Notes under the pieces: model-generated
The model's input: the letters and a program-made list of their open reading frames with translations, nothing else
Told to the model about the DNA's origin: nothing
Database searches by the model: none
Made by a program: the position numbers and the translations under genes
In this document: in pieces, positions 18,251 to 26,634 of the stretch
Layout of the letters: each line of letters opens with the position of its first letter
Numbering within the stretch: position 1 is the first letter of the stretch
Source of the DNA: Novosphingobium sp. RL4
GTDB lineage: Bacteria; Pseudomonadota; Alphaproteobacteria; Sphingomonadales; Sphingomonadaceae
Direction: 5' to 3'
DNA: 64,000 nucleotides
NCBI RefSeq assembly: GCF_035658495.1
Contig: NZ_CP141945.1
Span: forward strand, 1,182,001 to 1,246,000

Positions 18251-18646
18251 TCAGGGAATCAGCGCGCATTGCACCCTCGTGAAATGGCCCTGGTCGACAT
18301 GGTAATGGATGAACTGCCGCAGTTCCTGGACTTCGCCGGCACGGATCGGGAAGAACTGGAGCAACCCGTTCGCCTTCAGCGTTTCGGCATCGAGATCCCG
18401 GTGCGCCGCGATGCGGATCACGCCTTCGAGGGCGACGAGGTCTTCGCTCGCGGCAAAGCGCTCTATCGTAAGGGTCTCGTCGACATAACCGTGCAGGAAA
18501 TCGTAGAAGCGCTTGAACGCCTCGCGCGATGAAAGTTCGACTCCGAAGAAGGCGAGCCGGGCACCGGGCGCGTAGAAATCATAGACTGCATCGTAATCCC
18601 TCGCGTTGAAGGCGGCCGCATATCTCTCGTAGTCGTCGCGGGTCAT
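18251..18646 (-). CDS. SnoaL-like (NTF2-fold) protein
   Basis: 131 residues from ATG 18646 (SD GGAGAG, better than ATG 18670). Sequence TRDDYERYAAAFNARDYDAVYDFYAP followed by AFKRFYDFLHGYVDETLTIERF is a standard SnoaL/NTF2 domain. The fold is used by cofactor-free lyases, isomerases and cyclases; no catalytic residues are assigned. It diverges from a second SnoaL-like gene (18771) over the operator at 18698-18709, so both belong to the MarR group. Confidence 0.75.
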   Translation of the reverse strand: MTRDDYERYAAAFNARDYDAVYDFYAPGARLAFFGVELSSREAFKRFYDFLHGYVDETLTIERFAASEDLVALEGVIRIAAHRDLDAETLKANGLLQFFPIRAGEVQELRQFIHYHVDQGHFTRVQCALIP

Positions 18647-18697
18647 TGATCTCTCCACAAATGCGGACATCGTCTCGCATCTGCTTGCATAAGTAAA

Positions 18698-18709
18698 TAA
18701 CGATCGTTA
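18698..18709. promoter_or_regulatory. TAACGATCGTTA operator
   Basis: Perfect 12-bp palindrome, flanked by AA and C, between the divergent SnoaL-like genes at 18646 (leftward) and 18771 (rightward). One of six close copies in 17.4-34.6 kb. Confidence 0.7.
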
Positions 18710-18770
18710 CGATGTGGCGCGCGCTGAAGCGGGCGGCTAACGGGGGAGTGGGCATGGCGGAGGCTGCGGC

Positions 18771-19163
18771 ATGAACGTCAGATCGGCCGGGGAGGAAGCG
18801 AACCTGCGTCATGTCGCGGCCCTGTTCGACGAAGTGCTCAACGCGCTTGACGCCGATGCCGTCGATCGCTTCATCGCCCCTGACTATATCCAGCACAATC
18901 AGGGCGCTGGGCAGGGGCGCGAACCGCTGAAGGCGCTGCTGCGCGATATTCGCGCCCGGACACCCGCAGCCGTACACGACGTGAAGCGCATGTTCGCAGA
19001 TGGGGATCACGTGATCGTCCACTATCACGTCCGGCGCTGGCCGGAGGATCGCGGATGGGCCGTGATCGACATCTTCCGCCTCGCGGGCGGAATGATAGTC
19101 GAACATTGGGATGTCGTTCAGGACGTGCCCGAAACGAGCCCCAATCCGATCGGACCTTTTTGA
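18771..19163 (+). CDS. SnoaL-like polyketide-cyclase-type protein
   Basis: 130 residues, SD CGGAGG. The stretches FIAPDYIQHNQGAGQGREPLKALL, DGDHVIVHYHVRR and GGMIVEHWDVVQDVPE are characteristic of the SnoaL family, which includes cofactor-independent aldol-type cyclases; the conserved His-Asn and His-Trp-Asp positions are present. It leads the rightward unit SnoaL-SDR-DUF3237 and would be controlled by the operator at 18698. A retro-aldol or dehydration on an aromatic dimer is possible but unproven. Confidence 0.8.
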   Translation: MNVRSAGEEANLRHVAALFDEVLNALDADAVDRFIAPDYIQHNQGAGQGREPLKALLRDIRARTPAAVHDVKRMFADGDHVIVHYHVRRWPEDRGWAVIDIFRLAGGMIVEHWDVVQDVPETSPNPIGPF

Positions 19164-19177
19164 CGATGGAGAGAGCG

Positions 19178-19927
19178 ATGCGGTTCGCGGGCAGCAGGGT
19201 TGTCGTCCTGGGTGGCAACAGCGGCATCGGCCTGGCCTGCGCCCAAGCTTTCGCAAGGGAGGGCGGCGCGGTTCGCCTCACCGGCCGGGACCGGGCAACG
19301 ATAGAGGCCGCCGCCTCCGGAATCCGGGGCGCGCGTGGCAGCAGCGTCGATATTTCCGATCTGGCGGCGATGGAGCTGTTTTACGAGGAAATCGCCGCGG
19401 CAGACGAGAGGATCGACGTGCTTGTCGTCAACGCGGGCGTGGGCGGTTTCGCGCTTATCGAAGAACTCTCGCACGAGTATTGGGATCAGGTCCATGCCAT
19501 CAACTTGCGCGGTTGCGTCTTCGCCATGCAGAAGGCGGTTCGGCTGATGGGCGATGGCGGGGCGATCGTCGTCACCGGGTCGATCGGCGGCCATGCCTTC
19601 GTGCCCGGCAATGTCGCATATGGAGCGGCGAAGGCCGGCTTGGCGCTCGCCATGCGTCAATTTGCCGGGGAGTATGTTTCGCGCGGCATTCGCGTCAACA
19701 TGGTCAGCCCGGGGCCGGTGGAAACCCCGCTGCTTCACCGCAATCCCGGCATGAGCGCAGCGGCGGTGGACGTCCTGCGCGAGCAGATGATCGCGGCCGT
19801 GCCGATGAAGCGAATGGGCCGGCCCGAGGAAGTGGCCGCCGCTGTCCTCTTCCTGGCTTCCCGGGAAGCGAGTTTCATCACTGCCGCCAATCTCTTCGTG
19901 GATGGCGGCGCCCTGGAAATCGGATGA
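19178..19927 (+). CDS. Short-chain dehydrogenase/reductase
   Basis: Classical SDR, 249 residues from ATG 19178 (SD GGAGAG), beginning 14 nt after the SnoaL stop. Motifs: VVVLGGNSGIGLA (nucleotide-binding), VVNAGVGG near 88, TGSIGG (Ser), YGAAKAG (Tyr/Lys) near 152, and the C-terminal LFVDGGALEIG. The substrate is not evident; within this unit it would oxidise or reduce a side-chain hydroxyl or ketone of the aromatic substrate. Confidence 0.87.
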   Translation: MRFAGSRVVVLGGNSGIGLACAQAFAREGGAVRLTGRDRATIEAAASGIRGARGSSVDISDLAAMELFYEEIAAADERIDVLVVNAGVGGFALIEELSHEYWDQVHAINLRGCVFAMQKAVRLMGDGGAIVVTGSIGGHAFVPGNVAYGAAKAGLALAMRQFAGEYVSRGIRVNMVSPGPVETPLLHRNPGMSAAAVDVLREQMIAAVPMKRMGRPEEVAAAVLFLASREASFITAANLFVDGGALEIG

Positions 19928-19942
19928 AAGGAAGAGTCCAAG

Positions 19943-20449
19943 ATGAGTGAAGGCCCGTTTTCCACCATCGACAACCCGCGCCTCGAATTCGCGATGGAAG
20001 TGCGCCTCACGTTCCCGCGCGTGCAGATGATCGCCAATACGCCGATGGGCGGAAACCGAAGCGCTGTCTACGTCGACGGCGGAACGTTCGAAGGACCGCT
20101 CCTGAAGGGCAAGGCGGTGCCGGGATCGGGCGGTGACTATGCCTATTTCCGGCCCGATGACGTGGCCGTATTCGATGCGCGCTACATGTTGGAGGAAGAT
20201 GACGGCACCTTGATCCTTCTCAACAACCGCGGATTCCTTTGGGGCCGCAAGCCCGGCACAATGCAACGGCTGAGGGACTGGGCCTTCGAGGGCGGGCAGC
20301 CGGTCGAACAGCAGGAATACTATCTTCGCGGCAACCCTTCGTTCGAATGCCCGATCGGCAAGCACGACTGGCTGACCAGGCATGTGTTCATCGGCGTGGG
20401 CGAGCGCCGGGCCGACGGCAATCTTCTGCGCTACTATGCGCTGACCTGA
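19943..20449 (+). CDS. DUF3237 family protein
   Basis: 168 residues with the DUF3237 pattern: N-terminal FAMEVRLTFPRV, GGTFEGPLLKGKAVPGSGGDY near 45-65, VFDARYMLEEDDGTLILLNNRGF near 75-97 and YLRGNPSFECPIGKHDWLTRHVFIG near 123-148. It should form a small beta-barrel; the biochemical function of the family is not established. It lies 15 nt after the SDR in the same unit. In a lignin-dimer cluster, a binding or lyase role is speculation. Confidence 0.8.
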   Translation: MSEGPFSTIDNPRLEFAMEVRLTFPRVQMIANTPMGGNRSAVYVDGGTFEGPLLKGKAVPGSGGDYAYFRPDDVAVFDARYMLEEDDGTLILLNNRGFLWGRKPGTMQRLRDWAFEGGQPVEQQEYYLRGNPSFECPIGKHDWLTRHVFIGVGERRADGNLLRYYALT

Positions 20450-20544
20450 AGGTCCTTTCGCGGTTCAGCGTGCGGCGCGTTCGGTCGATATAAGGAGCTC
20501 GGCTCCAAGCCGGTAGCGTTCGCCGCGAGCAGCGCCCCGGCTTT

Positions 20545-22014
20545 TCAAAGCCGCGACGGCATCCCGTCGAGCAGGATCGTCTTGGTTTCGAGGAATGAGT
20601 GGAGGCCTTCGACACCACCTTCGCGGCCAATGCCGGACTGCTTGAAGCCGCCGAACGGCAGCCCGAATTCCAGCCTCATGCCGTTCTGCCCGAACCCGCC
20701 TGCGCGAATCCTGCGGCTGATCCGATAGGCAGCATCCACATCGCCGGTGAGAACCGAGCCATTGAGGCCGAAGCTGCTGTCATTGGCCAATTGAATGGCG
20801 TGTTCCTCGTCTTCGGCGGGGATCAGGCACAGCACCGGTCCAAAGATTTCCTCCTGCGCGATCCGGCTGGTGTTATCGACATTGGCGAAAAGCGTGGGCT
20901 CGAAGAAATAGCCCTTGTTCATCGACGTGGGGCGCTGTCCGCCCGTGACGAGATCCGCGCCTTCGCGGCCGAGTTCGACATAGCTTTCGACGCGTTCGAG
21001 CTGGCGTTTCATCGCGAGCGGGCCGAGCTGTGTATCGGGCGCATCGCTGCCGCCGATCTTCACGCCCTGCATGACACGGGCGATGGCCTCCGCCAGTTCG
21101 TCATGGCGGTGGCGGGGAACGATGGCGCGGCTGAGCATGGCGCAGACCTGCCCGCTCATCACCGTGATCGTGTTGCCCAGGATTGCGGCGGCGGCCTCTA
21201 TGGGAAAATCGTCGCGCACGATGGCGGCCGATTTTCCGCCCAGTTCCAGCGTGCAGCGAGCGACACGACCCGCACAGACTTCGCCGATGCGCCTGCCCGC
21301 AACGGTCGAACCGGTGAAGCTCACCTTGTCGACGCCGGGATTGTTCACGAGATGGTCCGATGCTTCCCGGTCGCCGCAGACCAGATTTATCACGCCGGCC
21401 GGAATGCCGGCGGCTTCGGCGGCTTCGGCCATGATATAGGCCTCCAGCGGCGTTTCGGGGGAGGGCTTCATCACCACCGTGCATCCGGCAACGAGCGCGT
21501 AGGCGACCTTGCTTGAAAGGATGCCGTATGGCGCGTTCCACGGCGCGATGGCCACGGCCACGCCAACCGGTTCCTGCGCCACGATCGCGGTATCGACCTG
21601 CATGCTGGGGCGCCGCGTGACGAACTCGAAACTTTCACCAAGCGAGGCGATGAACCTGACGGTTGCCGTCGCGCCGCCGTGCATGATCGGGGCGAAGCTG
21701 GAAAGTCCGCCGACTTGCGCCGTCCATGCGCGGCAGAGTTCGGGTTCGCGCTTCGCCAGTTCGTCGGCCCAGCGGGCGACCATCCGGCCGCGCTCGGCCG
21801 GGGAAAGCTGCGGCCAGGGGCCGTTGTCGAACGCATCGCGCGCCGCGGCTACGGCGCGGTCCATGTCGGCCGCTACCGCCTCGGCCACCACGGCGACGAC
21901 GTCCTCGCTGTTCGGTGAGACGATCTCGATCTGTCCCCCGGTGGAAGGCTCGACCCAGGAGCCGCCGATATAGAGCTTGTCGGGATGCCGCAGTTGCACG
22001 CCTTCGGGTGTCAT
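20545..22014 (-). CDS. Aldehyde dehydrogenase
   Basis: 489-residue NAD(P)-dependent ALDH. Landmarks: AIAPWNAPYG near 155, KPSPETPLEAY near 180, FTGSTVAGRRIG near 235, Glu in TLELGGKSAAIV near 255 and catalytic Cys in MSGQVCAMLSR near 290; the C-terminus shows EFGLPFGGFKQSGIGREGG. Monocistronic and leftward, with a TAACGGATGTTA site 64 bp upstream. It probably oxidises the aldehyde released by the lignostilbene dioxygenase or made by the alcohol-oxidising enzymes of this cluster. Confidence 0.87.
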   Translation of the reverse strand: MTPEGVQLRHPDKLYIGGSWVEPSTGGQIEIVSPNSEDVVAVVAEAVAADMDRAVAAARDAFDNGPWPQLSPAERGRMVARWADELAKREPELCRAWTAQVGGLSSFAPIMHGGATATVRFIASLGESFEFVTRRPSMQVDTAIVAQEPVGVAVAIAPWNAPYGILSSKVAYALVAGCTVVMKPSPETPLEAYIMAEAAEAAGIPAGVINLVCGDREASDHLVNNPGVDKVSFTGSTVAGRRIGEVCAGRVARCTLELGGKSAAIVRDDFPIEAAAAILGNTITVMSGQVCAMLSRAIVPRHRHDELAEAIARVMQGVKIGGSDAPDTQLGPLAMKRQLERVESYVELGREGADLVTGGQRPTSMNKGYFFEPTLFANVDNTSRIAQEEIFGPVLCLIPAEDEEHAIQLANDSSFGLNGSVLTGDVDAAYRISRRIRAGGFGQNGMRLEFGLPFGGFKQSGIGREGGVEGLHSFLETKTILLDGMPSRL

Positions 22015-22069
22015 TCTTCCGATCCTCTTCTGTGGCGCGCATCGTTTCGCATGGCGCCGTTTGATCTGA

Positions 22070-22525
22070 TTAGACGTTAACGGATGTTATCGTGTCAATC
22101 CCGGACGGTGCCAGGCTCGCGCCGAAATCCCGCCTGCCGCGCCAGGCTGTGATCGCGGGCAGGTAATAGGCCCGGTACGGCCAGAGCAGGACAGCGTTGA
22201 ACACCACGGTCAGGGTGCCGAAGATCGCCTCGATCGCGCCCCATTCCAGCGCGAAGTTCCAGTAGGCGATCACCGCCGTCAGCGGCACGGCTGCCACGGC
22301 GACCAGCGGCATCATCCGGTCCGCCAGAACGAGAACGGCGATAGCGATCTCGATCACCTTGATCCAGGCAAAGAGCCCGCTGTGGATCAGGGCCAGTGTG
22401 AACTCCTGCCCCAGCGGCGTATTGCCGAGCGGTTGGAGGTCAAACGGCGTGAAGTATTCGGCGCCGGAAAACAGGTACCAGAGTCCGAAGATCCAGCGGC
22501 TTGCATGGTAGATTATCCGCATCAC
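22070..22525 (-). CDS. DoxX-like small membrane protein
   Basis: 151 residues with four predicted membrane helices (about 5-22, 48-68, 70-88 and 100-118), the arrangement of DoxX/DoxD-like proteins. FGLWYLFSGAEYF at the start is typical. It follows the TonB receptor by 12 nt and is probably co-transcribed. Relatives are linked to quinone or thiol redox chains; here it may serve electron transfer from the periplasmic dehydrogenases, which is inference. Its last codons overlap the operator of the aldehyde dehydrogenase. Confidence 0.7.
   Translation of the reverse strand: MMRIIYHASRWIFGLWYLFSGAEYFTPFDLQPLGNTPLGQEFTLALIHSGLFAWIKVIEIAIAVLVLADRMMPLVAVAAVPLTAVIAYWNFALEWGAIEAIFGTLTVVFNAVLLWPYRAYYLPAITAWRGRRDFGASLAPSGIDTITSVNV
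22078..22089. promoter_or_regulatory. TAACGGATGTTA operator
   Basis: 12-bp near-palindrome related to TAACGATCGTTA, 64 bp upstream of the aldehyde dehydrogenase start and inside the 3' end of the DoxX-like gene. Confidence 0.6.
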
Positions 22526-22537
22526 CCGGCCTCGACG

Positions 22538-24940
22538 TCAGAACGTGCGGCGCAGCGAGAGAAACCACTCGCGCGGGCGGCCGACGGCGCCGGAATTGAC
22601 CCCGTAGTTAGAGACGTTCTCGCTCTTTCCGGTGTAGTAGAACCTGTCGAACAGGTTGGTGATACCGGTGGCGAGCTGCCAGCCCCTGTCCGGAGATTCG
22701 TAAGTCAGCCTCAGGTTGAACAGGCTGCGGGCCGCCACCAGGTTGTAGGCATTGTTGACCGAGTTGAAGTAGAACGAAGACTGGTAGTTCCAGTCGAGCC
22801 TTGGGGTCAGCGAGCCGATCCCGAGGGCGGCCTCGTACTGGATGCCCGCGCTGGCCTGCCACGAAGGGTTGAACGGCGCCTTGAAGTCCTTCTCGACCAG
22901 CGTGGTGGCATCGACGCGGGTGTACCGGAAATGGAGGTAGCCTACCGAACCGTCGATGGTCAGTCCGTCCACCGGCTGGGCGAAAAGTTCGGCTTCCACG
23001 CCCCAGACCCTGGCATCTCCCGCATTGGCCGGTTGCGAGCAGGTGGTGCTGACGCTTTCCGGACAGACGAAGCGGTTGATCTGGATGTCTTTGTAGTCAT
23101 TGTAGAATGCGGTTCCGTTGAAGCGGATACGGCGGCCGAGGAGGTCAGACTTGAAGCCGGCTTCGTAGGCGGTAAGGGTTTCTGGCTTGAAGGAGACGAT
23201 CTGGTCCGGCGTATAGGGGCGCGGATTGATGCCGCCGCCCTTGTAGCCGGTCGCGACCTGCGCATAGGCCATCAGCGCCGGGCCGAAGCGGTAGTTCACG
23301 CCGAGGCGGTAATCGATCCGGTTCCCCTTGAACGAACCGACCTTGCCGTCGAGGCCGACCAGCAGGAAGTTCTCTGTCAGGAACGCGCCGCTTGGAAGCG
23401 ACCCGTCGATGTTGCTGCGGTGGAATTCGTATGTCTTCCTGTCATCGGTGTAGCGAATGCCGCCGATCACGTTGAGATCGGGTGTCAGGTGGAACTCGCT
23501 ATGCGCGAAGGCCGATATGCTGCGGTTGGTCACCGGGTCGTTTTCCAGGAAATTGAACAGGACGCTGGGGATCAGCACGCGGCCCGAGATCCGGTCGTCG
23601 GCATCGTAGTAGTACCCGCCGACAGTGAAATCGACGAGTGAGCCGACGCGGCCCGACAGGCGCAGTTCCTGCGTGAACTGGCGGTGCTCGTAGTCGAACT
23701 CCTGCACGAGGATCGATAGCGGCGACCCGTCGAGGTCGATGCCGGTCTGGCCGGTGGCCTTGCGGTATGCGGTGATCGACTTGAGGCTGAGATCGTCGGA
23801 AAGCTGCCAGTCGAGAGTTCCGGCGATACCCCAGCTCCTGGCGGAACTGTCGGGGCTGGTGTCGAAGCTGCCGGGTTCTACCTGGTAACTGGTGCCGAAT
23901 GCGGTGGTGTAGTTGCCGCCTGCAGCGTAATTGGCATAACTCGAATAGGAATGGGCGCCGGTCAGGAACCGGCTGTCGAACGGGATACCGCCGGCCGGAT
24001 CGTCGGCCACGTAACTGCGCACCCCCGGATTGTTTGCATAAAGCAGCTTGGTGGCCACCTGCTCGGACTTGTTGAGGGCATAGTCTCCCACCAGGTTCAC
24101 TTCGATCGGCGAACCTTCCGGCGCGTAGCGCAGGGCGAGCCGAGTGCCCTGCACGTCGATCCCGCCTTCGGTGCCGGTCTTGCAATTGCCGCCCGAACTG
24201 GTTGCGGGGATTCCGGAGTTCGGAAAGACGCAGCCATAGTCGAGCAGGTCTAGATATCCGTCGGTGTGCCGCGATACGCCGGAGATACGCGCATAGAAGC
24301 CGTCGGCGATGGTGAAGCCGGCACTGCCGCGAAGGTCTATGCGCCCGAAGCTGCCGGTCGTGGCTTCCACGAAACCGCCGCCCTGTTCATCCGGCTTGCG
24401 GCTGAACAGCTTGACCGAGCCGCCGATCGAATTCTTGCCCGAGAGGGTGCCTTGCGGGCCGCGCAGCACTTCCACCCGGTCCAGATCGTTGAGGTCCAGG
24501 ATCGCGCCGAAAGTCGTGCCGTAATAGACATCGTCGATATAGATGCCGACGCCGGGCTCCAGCGCGAAACTGGAATCGCTTTGGCCGATGCCCCGGATGA
24601 AAGCCTGAACCGCGCTGCCGTTTAGCCCGGTTGCCGCTGAAAGGTTGACGTTGGGTGCAACCGCCGTGAGGTCGGTGACGCTTGCCACGTTCTTGGCGGC
24701 GAGTTCTGCCCCGGTCGTTGCCGTGATCGCGATCGGGGTGTCCTGAAGACGCTGCGCGCGGAACTGGGCGGTGACGATGATCTCGGGCGTTGATACCACG
24801 GCCGCGTCGCTGCCGGCCGGCCCTGTTCTTGCCGTCTGTGCGTGGGCGAGGGGCGGGATCGCAGCGGTGGCGACCAGGCCTGCGGCAAGTGCGGCCCAGG
24901 TCGTCCCGCACCTGTAAGAACCGGTACTGGCGCGTGGCAT
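22538..24940 (-). CDS. TonB-dependent outer-membrane receptor
   Basis: 800-residue TonB receptor. A signal peptide (cut after AHA near 34) precedes a TonB box (PEIIVTAQFRAQ), plug domain (about 65-175, with EVLRGPQGTLSGKNSIGG near 153) and a 22-strand barrel that ends in the outer-membrane signature WFLSLRRTF. Sphingomonads use such receptors for aromatic dimers (for example DdvT in SYK-6). The operator at 25116-25127 lies 176 bp upstream. It probably imports the lignin-derived compound processed by the cluster. Confidence 0.9.
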   Translation of the reverse strand: MPRASTGSYRCGTTWAALAAGLVATAAIPPLAHAQTARTGPAGSDAAVVSTPEIIVTAQFRAQRLQDTPIAITATTGAELAAKNVASVTDLTAVAPNVNLSAATGLNGSAVQAFIRGIGQSDSSFALEPGVGIYIDDVYYGTTFGAILDLNDLDRVEVLRGPQGTLSGKNSIGGSVKLFSRKPDEQGGGFVEATTGSFGRIDLRGSAGFTIADGFYARISGVSRHTDGYLDLLDYGCVFPNSGIPATSSGGNCKTGTEGGIDVQGTRLALRYAPEGSPIEVNLVGDYALNKSEQVATKLLYANNPGVRSYVADDPAGGIPFDSRFLTGAHSYSSYANYAAGGNYTTAFGTSYQVEPGSFDTSPDSSARSWGIAGTLDWQLSDDLSLKSITAYRKATGQTGIDLDGSPLSILVQEFDYEHRQFTQELRLSGRVGSLVDFTVGGYYYDADDRISGRVLIPSVLFNFLENDPVTNRSISAFAHSEFHLTPDLNVIGGIRYTDDRKTYEFHRSNIDGSLPSGAFLTENFLLVGLDGKVGSFKGNRIDYRLGVNYRFGPALMAYAQVATGYKGGGINPRPYTPDQIVSFKPETLTAYEAGFKSDLLGRRIRFNGTAFYNDYKDIQINRFVCPESVSTTCSQPANAGDARVWGVEAELFAQPVDGLTIDGSVGYLHFRYTRVDATTLVEKDFKAPFNPSWQASAGIQYEAALGIGSLTPRLDWNYQSSFYFNSVNNAYNLVAARSLFNLRLTYESPDRGWQLATGITNLFDRFYYTGKSENVSNYGVNSGAVGRPREWFLSLRRTF

Positions 24941-25115
24941 AGTTCCATTCTCCCCTCTCGCCCTCGGGATGGACGCCAGACTGCGGCGCGCCGCGTCCCC
25001 TTGGCCGCAGCCCGGCTTCTCCCGATCGGGCTTTGTTTTCGTTGTCGGCCGCTTTGGTGGGCCGTTCAGATGCGGCAGATTCGCCGGTATCGAGCGGTGC
25101 TGCCAGTCAAAATAG

Positions 25116-25127
25116 TAACGATCGTTA
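25116..25127. promoter_or_regulatory. TAACGATCGTTA operator
   Basis: Perfect 12-bp palindrome in the 195-bp gap between the end of the lignostilbene dioxygenase and the TonB receptor start, both leftward, so it can act only on the receptor unit. Confidence 0.7.
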
Positions 25128-25135
25128 TAAACATG

Positions 25136-26602
25136 TCAACTCGGTTTGCCTTGGGCGAGTTGCTCTGCCGAAACCCAGGCGCCATGGACCTGAGCCCGCA
25201 TCGGCACCGGCATGGGCACGCGGGCAACCGGGCCTTTCGCGATGTCTGCGCCATCGATGATCCAGAGTTCGGAGGCGAAGCTGTCCGGCCCGGTCCGGCG
25301 GTCCACCACGGTCAGCAGCCAGCCGTCCTTGCCCGGCGCGCTCGCAGGAACGTGCACCGGTTCGTTTATCGCCATTTCGGGGCCGAGCGGCATCGCATCG
25401 ACCCTGCCGTTGCCGGGCTCTATCCGCAGCATCATGTTGAAGGCGACGCCGACCGGCCCGCCCGGCAGCGGCGGCCCGCCTTGCGGATTGACGGTCAGGT
25501 ACCAGGCCGAGCGATAGGGGCGTCCCTGATCGGCATCCCGCAAGCGGGGCATGTCTCCGGGAGGGCCGATCACGCGGGATTCGAACGTGTCTCCGGGCTT
25601 TGTCAGGTCGAAGGTCCAGCGGGTGAGTCCGCCCTGGATTTCGTGGTGGGCGCGGTGCACGCCGCCCGCCTCGCGCATGAAGGCGAAGGCATTGGTATCG
25701 GTCAGGCAGATGTCGAGATGGACCAGATCGCCATCGTCGAAAGCGTTCACGAGGTGGAATGCGGAAACGCCCTTGGGGCCCTTGAACCAGCGCATTTCGT
25801 CCACCTTGCCGTAGCGCGGCATGATGGCGACCCAGCTTTCCAGATCCTGCCGGTGCGCCCAGTGCGGGCCTCCGGCCCTGAGGCGATCGAGGTCGGCGGT
25901 GGTCGGGAAGATCGGGAACACCGCATGGCGCTCGGTTATGGCGAAGTCGTGGATGGTGGAGCAGTAGGGCTGCTGGAACCACTGTTCGGAAACGAGTTTG
26001 CCGTCCCGATCGGCGATGCAATAGGCGACATCGGTGCTGCACAGGCCGCCGGCTTCGTAGCCGAAGAAGAACAGTTCGCCGGTTTCGGGATCGAGGCGGG
26101 GGTGCGCGGTGAAGGTTTCGGACTTCAGCGCGCCATAATAGTCCCAGCGTCCACGGGTTTCGAGGGTTTCGGGATCGACCTCGTAAGCGAGGCCGTCCTC
26201 CTTGGTCATGAACAGACGGCCCGCGTGCCAGACCGGCGTGGTATTGGCGACGGTGCGGTCGATACCGGCTGCCTCGGGCGTATCGGTGAAGGGATTGCGG
26301 TACTGGCCGAAGAGCGCACGGCGCGCGGCCTTTTCGGCCTTGTAGCGGGCAGTTTCGACATAACGTATCGCATAATCGACCTTGCCGTCCCGGATGGTGA
26401 ATTTCCCGATCATGCCGTCGCCCGAAAGCGCGATGTCATCGCCGAACAACGGCGCATGGGCGGGGTCCGGCACGGCGCGGAAGAAGGCGCCATCGATGTC
26501 AGCGGGAATTTCGCCGATCACGTCGAGATTGCGGGCCGACCACTCGATGCCGATGGGCGTGTTGAGCCCGGTGAAATGAATGGTATCCGGGAATTGGGCC
26601 AT
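25136..26602 (-). CDS. Lignostilbene-alpha,beta-dioxygenase (carotenoid cleavage oxygenase family)
   Basis: 488 residues from ATG 26602 (SD GGAGAGG). Seven-bladed propeller iron enzyme that splits the central double bond of hydroxystilbenes to two aldehydes. The iron histidines fall at His167 (TAHPRLD), His218 (TIHDFAIT), His283 (AFHLVNAF) and a C-terminal HGAW; Tyr101 (QYRNP) and Lys134 (TKEDG), remembered in LsdA as contacting the 4-hydroxyl, are also present at the same numbers. Last gene of the NmrA-PQQ-GMC-LSD unit. A second copy starts at 63252. Confidence 0.9.
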   Translation of the reverse strand: MAQFPDTIHFTGLNTPIGIEWSARNLDVIGEIPADIDGAFFRAVPDPAHAPLFGDDIALSGDGMIGKFTIRDGKVDYAIRYVETARYKAEKAARRALFGQYRNPFTDTPEAAGIDRTVANTTPVWHAGRLFMTKEDGLAYEVDPETLETRGRWDYYGALKSETFTAHPRLDPETGELFFFGYEAGGLCSTDVAYCIADRDGKLVSEQWFQQPYCSTIHDFAITERHAVFPIFPTTADLDRLRAGGPHWAHRQDLESWVAIMPRYGKVDEMRWFKGPKGVSAFHLVNAFDDGDLVHLDICLTDTNAFAFMREAGGVHRAHHEIQGGLTRWTFDLTKPGDTFESRVIGPPGDMPRLRDADQGRPYRSAWYLTVNPQGGPPLPGGPVGVAFNMMLRIEPGNGRVDAMPLGPEMAINEPVHVPASAPGKDGWLLTVVDRRTGPDSFASELWIIDGADIAKGPVARVPMPVPMRAQVHGAWVSAEQLAQGKPS

Positions 26603-26634
26603 GGTTCGATCCTCTCCGGTTGTCAGGTCTTCGG

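Noticed and set aside
22382..23641. 419-codon open frame opposite the TonB receptor
   Set aside because: Antisense to the barrel region; no homology or ribosome site, repetitive Val/Glu/Arg composition from complementing codons.
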